Below are positions 1-13,573 of a stretch of 64,000 nucleotides of DNA, in pieces; positions within the stretch are counted from its first letter, which is position 1, and each line of letters opens with the position of its first letter. The stretch is from the NCBI RefSeq assembly GCF_963966145.1, contig NC_091050.1, positions 23,374,001 through 23,438,000 of the forward strand. The letters run 5' to 3'. The notes beneath the pieces are model-generated. The model searched no databases. It was not told the DNA's origin and was given only the letters and a program-made list of their open reading frames with translations. Source of the DNA: Tenebrio molitor. Lineage: Eukaryota > Arthropoda > Insecta > Coleoptera > Tenebrionidae. Made by a program: the position numbers and the translations under genes.

Positions 1-1819
1 TCCCAGCCTCACATCAATGTACCTTTCCTTAAAAGATTCAGACACTGATATATCAAACCATATGGGACAGGATATTGTATACTCCTATGTCCTCAGTCAA
101 CAGACAGCATCACCATAACATGGTCCAAATATCAAAACTGAAATGTTTTCGGTATGTTTCAAACAAATTTAGTTTTGAAATGTGACCAAATTCATGTCGG
201 TCGCATTGCGATCTATAGCCCCTTTCAGGAACTTCCGAACGGCCCTCGTAAAATTATCGTTATTATTCATTGTTATTTTCTAGAATTTTCCCGTAAAAAT
301 AAAGCATTTTAATTATATTTTGCTGTTCGGGTCGAGTTACGATAATCGATAGGAAAGACTAATGTTGTATTGTTAGTGTTGTAATTCCAAGACTTCATTT
401 GTTGGAATCGTGATGGGTAATAGGACCTCTTTTGACGTCATACTTTGGAGCTTTCTTCCAAAGGCATTGATTAACGTATACGTCCCCCTCCCCCAGTCAG
501 AGGAAAACATTTTTCGAAAACGTCAGTTATGGGGCGGACCTTTTTGTTGTGCAAAATCGGGGACAGGTTTTCCGCCACTTGTGCGCCCTCGTAGCAATTT
601 GCGGTCATAAATACGCAAATTTATCGAGGTGCAAAGGGTGCACGGAATTATTTCGAAAATCAGTTTAATTACCTCGCAGTCGGCAATTTAGTGTCGGAAG
701 CGCCATAAAGTATTGTGTATCGGCCGGAATTGTTCATCCCAACAATTAATATGTCATTTTGACTACCTGTCCGGACCAGATTTATGAGTTTGTGAAGAAT
801 AAGTCATTAGTTTGGAGGGCCTGCGGCTTTTTCGCTTCGACTTCCGCGGAACGCCAAAACAGACTTCCGGCAGTCTTTCTCGTACTGTTTCCTTCACTCA
901 CCGCTTCCACCCGCCTACAATTCGCAGTCCTCCATTATTTATTACTTATATTGGAAAGTTACAAGAGGTTTTGTTGCAGACGAGGAGAAAAAAACGACCG
1001 ACAGATACAATACAAACGGGCAATTGATCGACGATACCTAAATCGGAATAGATTTGTAGCTGCATGTTTTTCTTCTTCGTCGTGTGTTCAACATTGTTAA
1101 GAGCGGAACTGGAAAAGTTTTATGAAACACCGTGAAAAAATATCCAGACGAAAATAGCCCGATTTCACGTCGGATAAATAAACCGGGGATCATCCGTAAT
1201 GAAATTCTGTGCTCTTTGACAAGTCAAAGAGAGGAGGTGATTTTCTAATAGGATGGTTAGATAAAGAGTTGGCCAACGATTCGTGAATACTCTCAATGAT
1301 TATAATGTGCATTTGAATTTAGTTATGTCTGCAGAACGTTCACTATTAGTTTCAGGACATTTGTTTTGTGGAAAGCCGGCCATTATGCTAATGAACGATG
1401 ATGATCCGTGTCGGTGCGCGATATTCCCTTTACATTCCCAACCAAGAAAAGTCTTGTCATTTTTTAACAGACATTATAAATGCCAGGACGGTAATATAAA
1501 TAAGGTTTGCAGGTCACGATTAGCCACGAAAGCGGCATTCTTTACTTCTGCCCAAATTCGATTTTACGCGGTCGGATTTTCTGAAAACGAAAGCTTCACT
1601 TTTGCCCTCAAAGTAATCAATAACGACGTGGACTGAGGTGTCGAATAATATGGAAATAAAAGAAACTTAAAATTAATTCTCTGGTGGTTTTCTTCTTCTT
1701 AGGCGTCTGTGACGAGAGGTGTCAGTATTCAAAAAGAGAAATAACAATATTTCTTAATATTGGACACACAAGATTTTTTGTTTTGAATAACGAACCAAAT
1801 AGGTTTTGGCGTCGAACTT
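1..1819. other. no recognised gene; unique-looking DNA
   Basis: Somewhat GC-richer than the rest of the left half. Open frames at 759-1100 and 1283-1636 lack any family motif, splice context or start context I trust. No transposon ends seen. Could be 5' intronic or intergenic DNA of the perlecan locus. Confidence 0.5.
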
Positions 1820-1930
1820 GGCGTTGAAGAGTCGATTGTGAATGAACCACTCGTTTTAAAAACACAAAAAGTGAGGTTAGGTTTAAACAGCTGATCGGAA
1901 TTGTAAACCGATGGTGCCAACTTCAACGCC
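1820..1930. mobile_element. TIR family A, copy 1 (degenerate)
   Basis: Begins GGCGTTGAAGAGTCGATTGT and ends in the complement (CTTCAACGCC). The interior carries the family signature AAGTGAGGTTAGGTTTAAAC, the reverse complement of copies 2-4. Short MITE-like element without coding capacity. Confidence 0.75.
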
Positions 1931-2650
1931 AATTTTGAACCAAATTACATTCGCTATTCTTCTTCGTGTTTGCTAGATCCTCTGGGCTTCTGAAATAATT
2001 AATACCTTTAGCAGTATGTTGAAATACAAATTCTAGCGTTTTAAGAAATGTATTATGTTCGTGAACAATTCTAGCATTACGTTAAAAAATTAAATTACTA
2101 ATGCCTCTAGTAGTGCTAGTGCTAGCGCTAGTGAGCAGTCAATAGGCTTGCAAAGAAGATAATCCTTTCTTCCTTCAATTCATTATTTATTATTTTATCT
2201 ATTGTAGTATTTTTTGAATGCCGAAAACTTTAAAGAATAAAAGAAAAGTAGTTTCTCATCGTAGCTTTGTGAGTACTTGATAGAATCAACAGAGGTCTTC
2301 GATTTGACCCTCGAGGTAATGACGGATGGCAATATTAATAAATAGGAACAGTGACTTAAGTGTCCAATGTATTGAGTCATGTTCAATTAATTTGAATAAA
2401 GCAAATTAATTTAATTCAAACGCATTAAATTTATTAAGGACAATGAACAAATCGTTACTGTCTGCTGTCGTCGTGTGCGGAATTTGTTATAAATGTGTTG
2501 CATGAGCTTTATTGTAACAATGTTACTTCAAAACAATGAAAAAGCATTCTTATTTTTACTTTATTTTCGATTCACACTGACAATTTTAGCCTATTTAAAG
2601 GTGTTAAAATTTTGTGCTCAAAGAACTAAGAATTTTGTTTCATTTCCTTG

Positions 2651-2857
2651 TATTGTTCATTTAAATGTATCCTCAAAGTAGGCGTTGAAGAGTCGATTGT
2701 AAATGCACCACGGATTACAGATCAGGGATTAGCTGTTTCAATCTAACCTCACTTTTTGCGTTGTTTCTATTTTTACTCTGTAGACTGACGAGTGGTGCGT
2801 TCACAATCGACTCTTCAACGCCAATTTTGAGGTGAAATTTAAAAAAACACCCGATAT
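2651..2857. mobile_element. TIR family A, copy 2
   Basis: Left arm AGGCGTTGAAGAGTCGATTG at 2680 and right arm CAATCGACTCTTCAACGCC ending at 2822. The outer arms extend to about 2651 and 2857 (AACACCCGATA). Interior TCTAACCTCACTTTTTGCG is shared with the other copies. Confidence 0.8.
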
Positions 2858-4667
2858 TTTGCCCTGATGACTTAGGATTCTTCAGGGGACTTTTGTCTGA
2901 TATTTAACCTAATTCATTGTCCAATTTCACAAAAAAAAGCCTAGAAGTGGATCAATCAATCTTGCTTTATTTCTTAATAAGTCTGAAGTCTCTGAAATGC
3001 ATACCTAGCACCTACTACACGTTCACAAGATTCGTATTGACAATGTTACATTTTACCAATTTCTGGCGTTTTGATATTATTTTTTCAAAATATTGCATGC
3101 CAATATGACATTTTCCGGATACTCTGATGATATGATCCATCATTATAGGTGTACCCGAGAATTTTTCAGCTAACCTCACTATGTTTGTTTATAATTTCGA
3201 TTGTAATTCTAGGCGCGCTTAACGCCTGAAATATTTCAATCCTTCAAATCTCCTCTATAGCTAATTTTGGGTTTTGATGCAACTTAACACCTGACCCGAC
3301 CATCAGGCCTGACTGTACCCCATTAACAAAATCACTGCAGACCAGGATGTAAACAGCTCCGCCGACCTATTCAATTACGGCATTAAAGAAAATTGCCAGG
3401 TATTTACCGACACGTACCCTAATAACAGAAATCAATTTTACTGGGAGTAATTACCGCTCATTAACTAATATACATACACGCTATCATCATCCGCAACGGT
3501 TGCAGCTAATTATGGTTCTCTGTAAATAATTCGCTACTTAAATGGTGTTTTAACTCCACCCCGGTACGCCGTCCGAACGACGTGCTTATTACTTTCAATT
3601 AGTTTTATGTGTATTTCAACTGTGATTGCTCGCAATTAACATCAACGGCCCGAAGCTTTTTCCATAATTAAAATTTCATGTCGCAATATTAAGCGGTAGG
3701 CGACTGTTGTTGAGCTTTTTTGAATTTTTTTCGACACTTCTGAAATGCCATCGAGGAGATTTTAATCCTATCTAGGTACGGCAATATTTTTAACAAGCGT
3801 TGTGAGAAATTTCAGGTAGGTATACTACTGGGATTCGGTGTGTCTATTTGTTGTCTGGCAGTGGAATCAATTCCACAATAAATAGATCGTAGAGATTTTT
3901 ATTAGAATTATGTGATCACTGATTAGGCATAATTCTGCTGCGATAAAAATTAAACCACAGTGCAATAATTGTAAAATTGCGTGTGTGTGTCCTAAGAACA
4001 TGTCACGAGCGAATGAACTAATTATTTTAATCAAAAACATTAAATTAAAACTTGTTACTTCCCATGTGTCTTACCACAACATCAAGTCTTACCGCAACAT
4101 CCTTCAAGTGTAAACATTTCATTTAAACACTGCGGTTTGTAAGAGAAATAAAGTAAATTAATTAGGACATTTAATAAGTTTCCGGCCACTGACAACTCTA
4201 CAATGTAGAAAAATTCAAACTGAATACATCTTAAAGAAAACTTTTTGAAAAACGCGTTGTTCGATTTTGCGAAATTGACTAACGTATTTTATAATTCGCA
4301 TCAGAATATTTTTGGAGTTATGGAAAAATAGGTGACCAAGTTGTCTAAGTTGTTTTTAAAAAAAATTACCCTTGCCATTAAAGCTGCATAAGAATTTTCT
4401 TATTATAGTTTTTATTTTCTTCTTATGCAGACACAGTTTAGATGATGATGTCGTATTTTAATAATATAAAGGATTATGGTTTTGAAATCTTACAAATAAA
4501 CTAACCCTTTTTCAGTGTGCACTAATCGAAGATTTCTTTGGCAAAGTTGGTTTTTGATAATTAAAAAACGTTTTATTATCATGGATTGTTGTACAAAACC
4601 AACAGCACTGAAACGTAAGTTTATTGTGCACCCCAAGCCTTACTTACTCGATCAGCTCTGCACCTCA
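2858..4667. other. no gene; unique sequence with a GC-richer patch at 3300-3660
   Basis: No coding motif. The patch around 3300-3660 is less AT-rich than its flanks and contains several TAATTA/TAATTG sites of the kind found in insect enhancers. Function is only a guess. Confidence 0.35.
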
Positions 4668-4765
4668 TATAGTAGTGGCAGGGCAAAATGGGAATGTGAC
4701 TTCTTGAGTTAATAACTTTGGGCTGTGTTTAAATAAAACTGTAAGATTTATGACCTCGAGCGGTC
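4668..4765. mobile_element. TIR family B, copy 1 (3' truncated)
   Basis: Starts TAGTGGCAGGGCAAAATGGG and runs through AAATAAAACTGTAAG to ACCTCGAGCGGT, matching copy 2 (4822-5506) but without the right terminal repeat. Serves as an empty-site reference for the insertion in copy 2. Confidence 0.8.
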
Positions 4766-4821
4766 GGTAGACACTTTCCTGTTGTAAACAAACAATCGGC
4801 ATTCCTTTTATCAAGTAGGTA

Positions 4822-5506
4822 TATTAGCGGCAGGGCAAAATGGGAATGTGACTTCTTGATTTAAATATGTAACTTTAGGCTGTATGCTGGGTGCCCCAAA
4901 ATTCGCGGAACAACTTAGCAGTACGTTGTTAACTAGTCATTAAAATATCAGGTAAAAATGTTTAAAAAATCAACCTTCTTTTTTGTAGAAGATGACATTT
5001 AAAAATATTCAATGTATCCTAATAGTCTGCTAATATTTCATTTTTGTTGTATCCATAGAAATAAGAAAGAAAAATCAAAGCCATGTTGTCATACGTTATT
5101 TGAGGTAAAACCAACGTAAAACCACTTGTTGGAAATACTGGAAATAATGAAGTAAATAATTGCAAACCTGATCACAATCCTTCAGAATTATTATGCCACT
5201 GGCTAGTAAAAGACAAATAGTAAAAATCTTTTTTTTTTACGTTTTTAATATTTAAAATAAACGAGATCAAAGCTGCACCTTTGCACCTTTTGAGCTCCCA
5301 TATCTTCAAATCTATTAGGTATAGAATTTTTTAATTATTTTTCTCATTATTTTCTAACATGAGTTGACATTGCCCCATTGAGTAGTTCCGCGAATTTTGG
5401 GGCACGCAGTATAAATAAAACTGTAAGGGTTATCATTATTAAGATTTACGACCTCGGGCGGTAAATCAAGAAGTCACCTTCCCATTTTGCCCTGCCGCTG
5501 CTATAC
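4822..5506. mobile_element. TIR family B, copy 2, interrupted by another MITE
   Basis: Left terminus AGCGGCAGGGCAAAATGGGA, right terminus TCCCATTTTGCCCTGCCGCT region with complementary arms including AAGTCAC..CTTC. The middle is split by the element at 4884-5411. On either side the sequence (TTTAGGCTGTA / TAAATAAAACTGTAAG) is continuous in copy 1. Confidence 0.85.
4884..5411. mobile_element. TIR element C inserted into family B copy 2
   Basis: Terminal repeats TGCCCCAAAATTCGCGGAAC and, inverted, GTTCCGCGAATTTTGGGGCA class (about 28 bp). Flanked by TA on both sides, consistent with TA target duplication. About 530 bp, no coding remnant seen. Confidence 0.85.
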
Positions 5507-8300
5507 AAAGGTGTTATTAGGTTTTGGTAATCGTTTTCCTTACTTTTGCGTATTAATTTCATATGTTCTTTTTTGGTTTTAACATACTTCTCGTTTAACA
5601 AGACATTATTTTCTTTTCAGAATATAGAATTTTTTAAGGGCCATCCACAATAATTATTATCGAACGTTCAGCTCTCTGAGCTGCTCTTGAAAACTGGCAA
5701 CATTAACGAAATCGAAAAAAAAAGTAATAGAACGACGAAACACAGAAACTTAATGTTTAGGCAGTTTAAAAGGAGGAAATCTTGATCTTTCGATTGTTAC
5801 TCCGTTTAGTCAGAACTTTGAGTTTTGGGTCCATGAATTTTGTATTTAGGTCAAATTTGAATCCGAGGTTGAATAATATGAACTGTGATCCTTTGTGTGA
5901 TATAATTGTTATATCATACTCCTTATTTTCGTGAGGTATTTTACGAGCTAGATATTCTGCCAAACTTTTTTTACAGTGTCCAACGCAAATTCCTTGCCGC
6001 TGAACATCTTAAATCTTCCGTGTCTTGCTCATCTCCCTCTTTTCCGTGGATAACCACATTTTTGTTTTTTTTTTCAGCTCACCTAACATATGTTTCTGTA
6101 TGGACTTCTCAATAAGCTTATTTAAAATGCAATTTCCTTTCTGTAGTTAAACGATTTTCTGTTTAAATTCACTGATTCCGCATTTAAACGAGTCGATCAT
6201 TTTGTTGATAAATTCGCTTATGGAACCTTTCGTTTTACGTTTGTTACTCATTTGAAAATATCTTATATGCATAACACCTTATTACGAAGAAGAAAGAGCT
6301 GACGCGTAGCATGCAGCGAGTATTTAAAGAATTGTCATTGAAACACAACTTTATTCGGCGTTATTTATTTAACTCGTTAACTAGAGACATATTTAAAATA
6401 AAACTCTCATACATTGCAAACTGACTGGTTTGACAGTGTTTCTGTTCGCCGATTTAAATCTAACTTTCAAAATATAACTTTTAACACCACCAACAAATCA
6501 GCTTATATCTGCAGCAAACACACCTCTGCAACTTTTAATTTTTTATATCATGCTCACTTTCTATCGTATCTGGTGTTGAGAAAAGTCAGAATTACTCGTA
6601 TTCTTCACTGCCTCGAATTTCTCAGCCAGTTCCAACGAACTCGGTAATTCCGCATTTTAGACATAACACACGACCTTAGAGGAAGATAAGATTTGAACAC
6701 GCATAATACATACGTAAGTGTTTTGAGGCGTGACTCTGGCGGCTTCATTTTACACTTTATACGAAAAGAATAAAAATGTAAGTTGCGTTAAGTTATTCTA
6801 AATTAGTACAATTCAGAACACGCATAAAGACACAAACGCGTAATCTTTTAAGTTGTGATATTCATCTCCACCTTGGTCATTCGTTTTGTAAAAATGCTTC
6901 TACGAAATGACATTTTGGGACTACATGTTTTTAGTTCATTCCTTAATAATTAGTTTAAATAGAATTTTATTAAACTGAATTAAAACCCAACTGCCTCTTT
7001 TTCTAGGTCACCTCGCTCGAATATTTTTATATAATTATGCTCAATTAAGAAATTAGGAGGATTAAGATCTACGTCTCGTAAATTAAACGTTTACTTCAAA
7101 TTATAAACCTACACAAAGAAAACAATCGTTTTATTCGCATTCTTGAAGGTATTTTACAAGATCTGTGTTATCCTTCAAATGATTTTTTATCTGATGGTTG
7201 GATTAAGCTTTATTGGTGATTTATAGTTTTTACAAGAAAAGCTACACAAACAATGACACATTAATCACTTTATAGAATATTGTGGCCAAAGTAAACACTA
7301 CGAAAAAAAAACAGGTAACAAATTGAAATTATTATTAACTTTATTACAATCGGCGTAGAAAACAGCATCGTTAAAAGAGTTTAATCTCTAATTCAGTGAT
7401 TCGATATTGAAGTGACATTAAAAAGGGATTAAATCCCGCATTAAAATTTTTGCATCGACAAAATTCCGTCAATATATAAAAAACCACTCGCGGTATTTTA
7501 TATATAGCCTGTTAAAAAATTCTATCAATTTTATAGACCCGTTAGTAGAAATTTAGGGAACGTATTTTACGAGTTATTAATTGTCAATGTAAACAGTAAA
7601 ATATTTAACAAGTGATTGAAAGAGCGTCCCACACGCAATAACGCCCTATCAAAAATGTATTCTTGAAGTTAAATAACGCAAGTAGGCAAAAGCACATTAC
7701 ATATTTGCATCCGCTAGAACTATCTCAGGGATGGAATTTGATTTTGGTGGAATCTAAGCAAACAACGGAAGCCAAGAGGAAACAATCAAATCGAATAATT
7801 TACCAAACAAGAAAAGAGATTTTCTCTTAAAAATTTGTGTCAAGGAATGGACAAATAGAAAAAAATTCTTAGGTTGTACGAAAAGAGTTTAAAACATCCA
7901 CTTGAGTGAGAATGGTATTGTTTTATATTATTTCTTTACAACAAAATTATTTGTGACCAGAAAAGAGTGTTTACTAATTGAGTTACATATATGTACAGTG
8001 TGTCCAGAAACTGTGCCATATTTCTTACCGCGCCACAGAAGCGCCACCTAATGACGTTTGGAACTGGATGGCGTGGCAGGGGCGACATATCTCCTTATAC
8101 TTGTTTTTAACATAAAATGTTTATGACAAATTTAATGTAAGTCTTACATTTTATTTAATTTCTTACATTTTATTTATTTTAGTCTCAAAATGGAATTTGT
8201 ATATGGAAATTGTTCCCAATAATATCATATTGAAGCGTTACCATTATTCTCCCTGGGTTTTATTCGGGTTTAAAATCGGATGATTTAAATGACTACCCAC
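5507..8300. other. no recognised gene or complete mobile element
   Basis: AT-rich. Open frames of 60-77 codons lack motifs. A transposon-end-like CAGTGTGTCCAGAAACTGTG lies near 7996. Confidence 0.5.
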
Positions 8301-8550
8301 AATACAGCGTGATCAACAATGACTGAGTCTGTTGGCAATGAAACAATTGAAAATACTGGTGATTTTTGTCTAGTAATTGGCACTGACCACGCACTGACCG
8401 GATTTTTTAACTTGAGATGACATTAAAAACATTCTTGGTTATGCAGGTTATATTTATACTATTACAAAAATGAACCTTCGTTGGTAAATTTTAAATTTGC
8501 CAAATTTCATTGTTACCAACAGACTCAGTCATTCTTGATCACCCCGTATT
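8301..8550. mobile_element. TIR element D (250 bp MITE)
   Basis: Termini AATACAGCGTGATCAA and TTGATCACCCCGTATT. Inverted repeats continue through GACTGAGTCTGTTGG / CCAACAGACTCAGTC, about 35-40 bp per arm. Confidence 0.85.
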
Positions 8551-11500
8551 AAAACTTCAGTGGATAGACAGGTGAAATTTCAGGTCTCTCCCATTAATAT
8601 TATTATTTAAATGTTTAAATTTAAATGAGCTTAATTTTACCAAAATAAATGCATAATTTAAGATGCGAATAAGGTGGTTTGTTAGTCGACCATTTTTTAC
8701 TGCAAAATTTTTACCAAAACCCAGGTGCTTTAATAAATTAAACACCAACTGTCTAGATCATTTATTAATTAAGAGAAAGCTTTACATTTATTAATTGTAT
8801 AGTGAGAATACGCTTATTTAAATCCGTATATTATTTATTTTTGCAATTCTCTTCATTTCAATTCAGTACCTAGGCGTGTTATTGCAATTTGTATATTTTT
8901 TTGGCGATCAGAAAACATAAATAAATCTTTCCAACAGTTCATTTTTAATTTAATCCAAGATTCTAGTGATTTATTCTTGTGTCTTGCTCCACATTTATTT
9001 ATAATGTATTCTTGTATCCTTAGGATTATCTTGTGAAATAAGAATTAGAACAAATAACATGTTAACAGTATTTTGGAATAATTGTTTAGTGTTTTCTTTA
9101 TTTAGGAGCGCCCACATACACTATAATTTACCTGTTTTAAATTGACAAGTAACCTGCATTTTTGTTATCTTTTGACTGCATTCAATGCAATTAAAATTGG
9201 CACAATTTAATTTATTACCTAAAAGTATTTTGGTTAAACATATTTTTAATAACTTTATTAAGCAACGTGATGTAATATCTCTCATTATCGTAGATAGGAA
9301 AACATGCCTAACCACAAACACTATTGCTAGTCTAAGAATAAATTAATTTCTTCGTTTCCATTGTAGGAATAATTTATTTTTAGCAAATGTGGACGATAAT
9401 TATATTCTTAGTAGTAAATCTAATCAGAAATTTGTAAAAATAAGGCCTTTCCAAAAGCCTTCAATATAACACTCAACATTTCCACCTACTGCCACATATA
9501 AGCCAAGGTGTAGTATCCTAGTCTGCAAGCTGTATTAGCAGTTCCTTTGGCAAATATTTACAAAAATTTATTAGCAGATCTTGTTATCTCTTTACAATCT
9601 GAGGAAAAATTGTCGACCTACTTGGCGCCACAGTGACTGCCAGTGGATTTGTCACCTTTCAATTTTATGTACACTTCATTCGTTGTCAATTTGTTTTTAC
9701 AAGGACGATAGCAATACCCAAATACGAGTATGTAGGTTGCATATAATTAAATATCATCATAAAACATTTCCACTTTATTATAGTTTCAGAACAATGTCGT
9801 AATCGATGATATCACTCTGAAAATATTTTAATCGCAGTCAGAATTTTTGTATAGGTAAGTGTAAGTTAACGTACTCTAGGATGAGGAAGGGATGTTGCCT
9901 TGGCATTTTTCACATTCTTGCTGTAAAATCTCGTAAAAAAAAGAGCTTTAAAAATGCTAAGAGGAGCCCACGAGAACTGTATCCTGCATTGATTTTTATT
10001 TTTTGTGTGGAGCTTATTCAGTGTACTATTTACTTGAAGTTTAATTAAATCAACAGAGTACGTAACATGTTGCCTATCACATTGTCAACATTTACGAATT
10101 ACTTAATCCCGTCAACTGAGCTTGTAACGAACACAAGCCGCATGTATTGTCTATAAACGCCTAAACAATAACATTCCGATATGATAGAAAAGTCACGCTG
10201 AAACAATAGTGGTGATTTGTCGTGTTTTTAATGGCAGATGTTCGACGATAACTACACACCTACGATTTTGCACTTTAACTTTTCTGCATAACTAATCAAC
10301 CATTCTGGTCTACCTTGCGCGTAAACTTGTCCTTGTCTCGAGAGTCTAGACGAATATTGAACGAAATCAATTGAATTTTCAACATTTCGACATCTTCGGA
10401 ATGCTGGCAACAACTTTGGCGGTGGTCTCAGGGGTCCATTTGTTTGACAAGTGATGAACAACATTATCAGAGGTTAAATCCTACCCTGCTCAAAGTCCGA
10501 GTAGGATCAGGGATGACCGATTCTTATTCCGCTATTTGCTGATGGACAAACTTGCTAATAGTTAAGAATAATTACAAAATCGGAGGCAATGCGTGAATAT
10601 TTTTTTCAAATTAAAATTTGCGTGAAAACTGTTCGTTTTAGTGAATTTAGGAATAGAAAGTTTATGTATGTTGCAAAATCTTCATGAGCCTTTTATTAGA
10701 ATTTCCTTCCATATTTAAAAAGAAATGTAAATTTTCCTAACAAAGAAGGGGAATCTCCTTAAAACCTCTTGTAAAACCAATTCTTGTGGTTTCTATAATT
10801 ATAGTGTGTTAAAAAATTGTTTAGTCAACGCATGCCAAATAACAATCAAGGTGTTTCATATTGCGACGGGTCTAGAAGCTCTTCAATACCAAACGGTAAA
10901 GCGTTTCCTGCAGTACAATACTTTGCTTGATCTTAATATAAATGGACTACTGATATTGAAGTTATTGTTTAACATCACATTGTGTTGCATTTACAATATC
11001 TTGAAATGCAGATAATACCGTTTTTCCTAGAATAGAATCGAAATTCTCCAATACAAATATGGTTTAGTTTATTGTTTCAAATTTACAAATCAAAAACTGT
11101 TGATTAATACCTCGTTCGATTGCTACTTTGTAAAATTTCGTTCTTTTTTTAATGGAAGAGATAGAGATCTGATCAAATAGTCGAGAACTGGTCTAAAGGT
11201 TTTAAAGTTAGCGGAAAATCTTGTGGACACCACAAAATTGTTACGACACAAAAGGAAACATTGATTTATGGTTTGTCTCTGGAACGTAGCAAGAATTTTG
11301 TACAAAGGGTTAATCTTACAAAAACAAATACAGTACAACTTCGATAATCCGGACAGATATAGTTTCGAGTCTCGCCGAATTAGAGAATTTTCGTTAGAGA
11401 GTTTTATCGAGGTACATACATTTTTGACTACTTAGGTTAAGAAAAAATGATGAATTCATCAATGTCACAGGTGTCCAATTGAAAAGTTCATCGAGTTGGC

Positions 11501-11659
11501 TTTAATTTTATTTTTTAAAAGACAACAACATCGTAATTCGTCTAATTTGGATTATTCACATTCGTTTTCATCATCTTCATGATTATTTTTTAAAGTTTCT
11601 TTGACTATTTGTTCATCTGTTAAATCACAATCGACGTTATCATTTTCACCAAGTGTTCA
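8551..11659. other. no recognised gene; AT-rich unique DNA
   Basis: No supported exon, RNA gene or complete element. Near 11331 CAGTACAACTTCGATAATCC resembles a pogo/Tigger-type DNA transposon end, but no partner end was found. Confidence 0.45.
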
Positions 11660-12025
11660 TTCTTTTTTTTTTTTTATTTATTAACATATTAGTCCTATCC
11701 CACCTCCACCCGGCGGCACGGCAATTTTGCCGGAGTACATACACTATTACGGATAATACTATCAAGTAATAGTGCAGTGCTTATCAACATAATTACCGGC
11801 GTCTCGCCTCCGCATTTTGACTTTTTTGTGTTTTATGTTCTGTGTCAATGTTAAGGAATTTCCTCACGATGTGACATGAGTATAATAATATACTTTTTTG
11901 AATTTCAACCACCAATGTGTTCTCTAAGTCCAAAATTTTTAAATTTTTAAAAAGAGATTGGGGTACTATTCCTGTTGCTGAAATTATAAATGGTAAAATC
12001 GAATTTTTTTCTAAACTTAAATAAA
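11660..12025 (-). pseudogene. 5'-truncated non-LTR retrotransposon, C-terminus of ORF2 plus 3' UTR and poly(A)
   Basis: Read on the minus strand, a short frame (about 12059 to 11793) holds ILPFIISATGIVPQSL ... IQKSILLYSCHIVRKFL. This matches in pattern the conserved tail of insect non-LTR reverse transcriptases (IIP-hh-I-x-A-x-G-hh-P ... LLGT-x-hhRRFL). It is followed by a GC-rich 3' UTR and a 12-15 nt A-run (plus strand T-run near 11664-11679). The 5' part is missing, as is usual for LINE insertions. Clade not assigned. Confidence 0.7.
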
Positions 12026-12600
12026 ATAATAATAATAAACTTATAGTTATTATTAACATATTAGTTATTATTCAAATCAAGTTTGTTTCGTTCATTATTA
12101 ATTTTCTTATTTTTTTATGTTAGCACTACTTAAACTTGATTTTTATAATCTAAAAAAAAAGCTTTATCAAATAATCTAATCGGTAATTGTTTGGCATGTT
12201 TTTGCATTTTTTTCAAAAATTAATACTGTGCGGTTTTATGAATTTTGTGCCTTATTTATTATATTAACACCACATTCGATGAGCGATCTTAGAACAAAAA
12301 AGGAAAAACTTCGAAAAACCTTGGAAAAAGCCTAGAGCTAACGTCCAAAATTAGGTTCATTTAAAAAAAAAACATTACATGAAAATGAGGGAACGATCGA
12401 TTTTAGCTCCACTGCATTTACCAGTTCAGCTTCAAATGAATTACAAAACGTCAATTTTTTTCTATCAGAACCCCGAAAAGATTACATACTTTATAGCATT
12501 AAGTACAAAAAGTTACAAACTGATGGAATAGAAACCTGAAAACCTGACATTATAATCTGACATATATGACGTTTTATATCATGAAAATTATATTTTCACG

Positions 12601-12905
12601 TATAAAGGTTGTTCCAAAAAATGTTACACAACAATTTCCCATATCAACATTAATGCGAAATTGTAATCAAACGGTTTTTATGCGAGTGTTGCGAAAGGTT
12701 TGTAAAGGAAGGAAAACAGTTTTTTTTTAATGGAACATGTCAGTTATGTTCATATGCCCATTTAAAATACAAGTACAATACATAGATAGAGTGCTTAGAT
12801 ACATAATCTCTTCCTTCCATCTTTCGCAACTCTTTATCTTATTCAGTATAGCATATTTTATCATGTACTGTAAAGTTTTGGCGGCAGTTTTGGAACACCT
12901 GTATA
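12601..12905. mobile_element. TIR element E (305 bp MITE)
   Basis: Termini TATAAAGGTTGTTCCAAAA and TTTTGGAACACCTGTATA are complementary, with a second inverted match inside (GTTGCGAAAGG and CTTTCGCAAC). No coding content of note. Confidence 0.7.
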
Positions 12906-13041
12906 TCATGTACATATATATTTTTTTTAACTTAATTGTAGATCAAATTAAAAAATAGAAAAAAAAATCGGCTTAGAGAGCTTATTATATTTAGAAACAA
13001 CGGAATATTTAATTATTTACAACTCCACAGATCCTAATATG

Positions 13042-13428
13042 TACTATTGCGAGCAAAAAAAGTGGGACATCAAACTTCTGTCAGTTTTGAAAAATTCGAT
13101 GTAGTTAAAGCTTTATTGTCATTTTGCCTTTGATTATTGTCATAGAAATTTGACACTATTCTAGCTGACAGTTTAAAATTTTATTTTATACTCCTATTTT
13201 CCTTTTCCAAATGCCCTCTTCTTTTGATAAAGGTAGATTTTGATTGGGACTTTGCATTAAATAAATATGTATTCACTACATGCTTACTTACACTTATTCC
13301 CTCCAATCTCCAATACGTAATGACAACGTCAATTAATTCAAAGTAGGGTTAGAATCGGATAAGGGTTATTTCACATTAAAAGTCAAGACAATGACGTTGA
13401 TGTCCCACTTTTTTTGTCCGCAATAGTA
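13042..13428. mobile_element. TIR element F (387 bp MITE)
   Basis: Near-perfect 32 bp inverted termini beginning TACTATTGCGAGCAAAAAAA and ending with the complement TTTTTTTGTCCGCAATAGTA. Probable TA target duplication. Confidence 0.9.
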
Positions 13429-13573
13429 TATGGTATCCAAAATATAATAGAGCATTAATGCAGAAAGATCATTATCTAAATCAAAAATAATTTTAAAAAT
13501 TCTCAGTCTCTCTGAAAATAATCAAAACATTTGCAAAAAGGACGAAATATGTAGTTATTTACCTAACGTAGGT

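Noticed and set aside
1283..1636. 117-codon open frame
   Set aside because: No domain motif, no splice or start context, no neighbouring coding signal.
10252..10464. 70-codon minus-strand frame
   Set aside because: No recognisable motif and isolated; cannot be told from chance.
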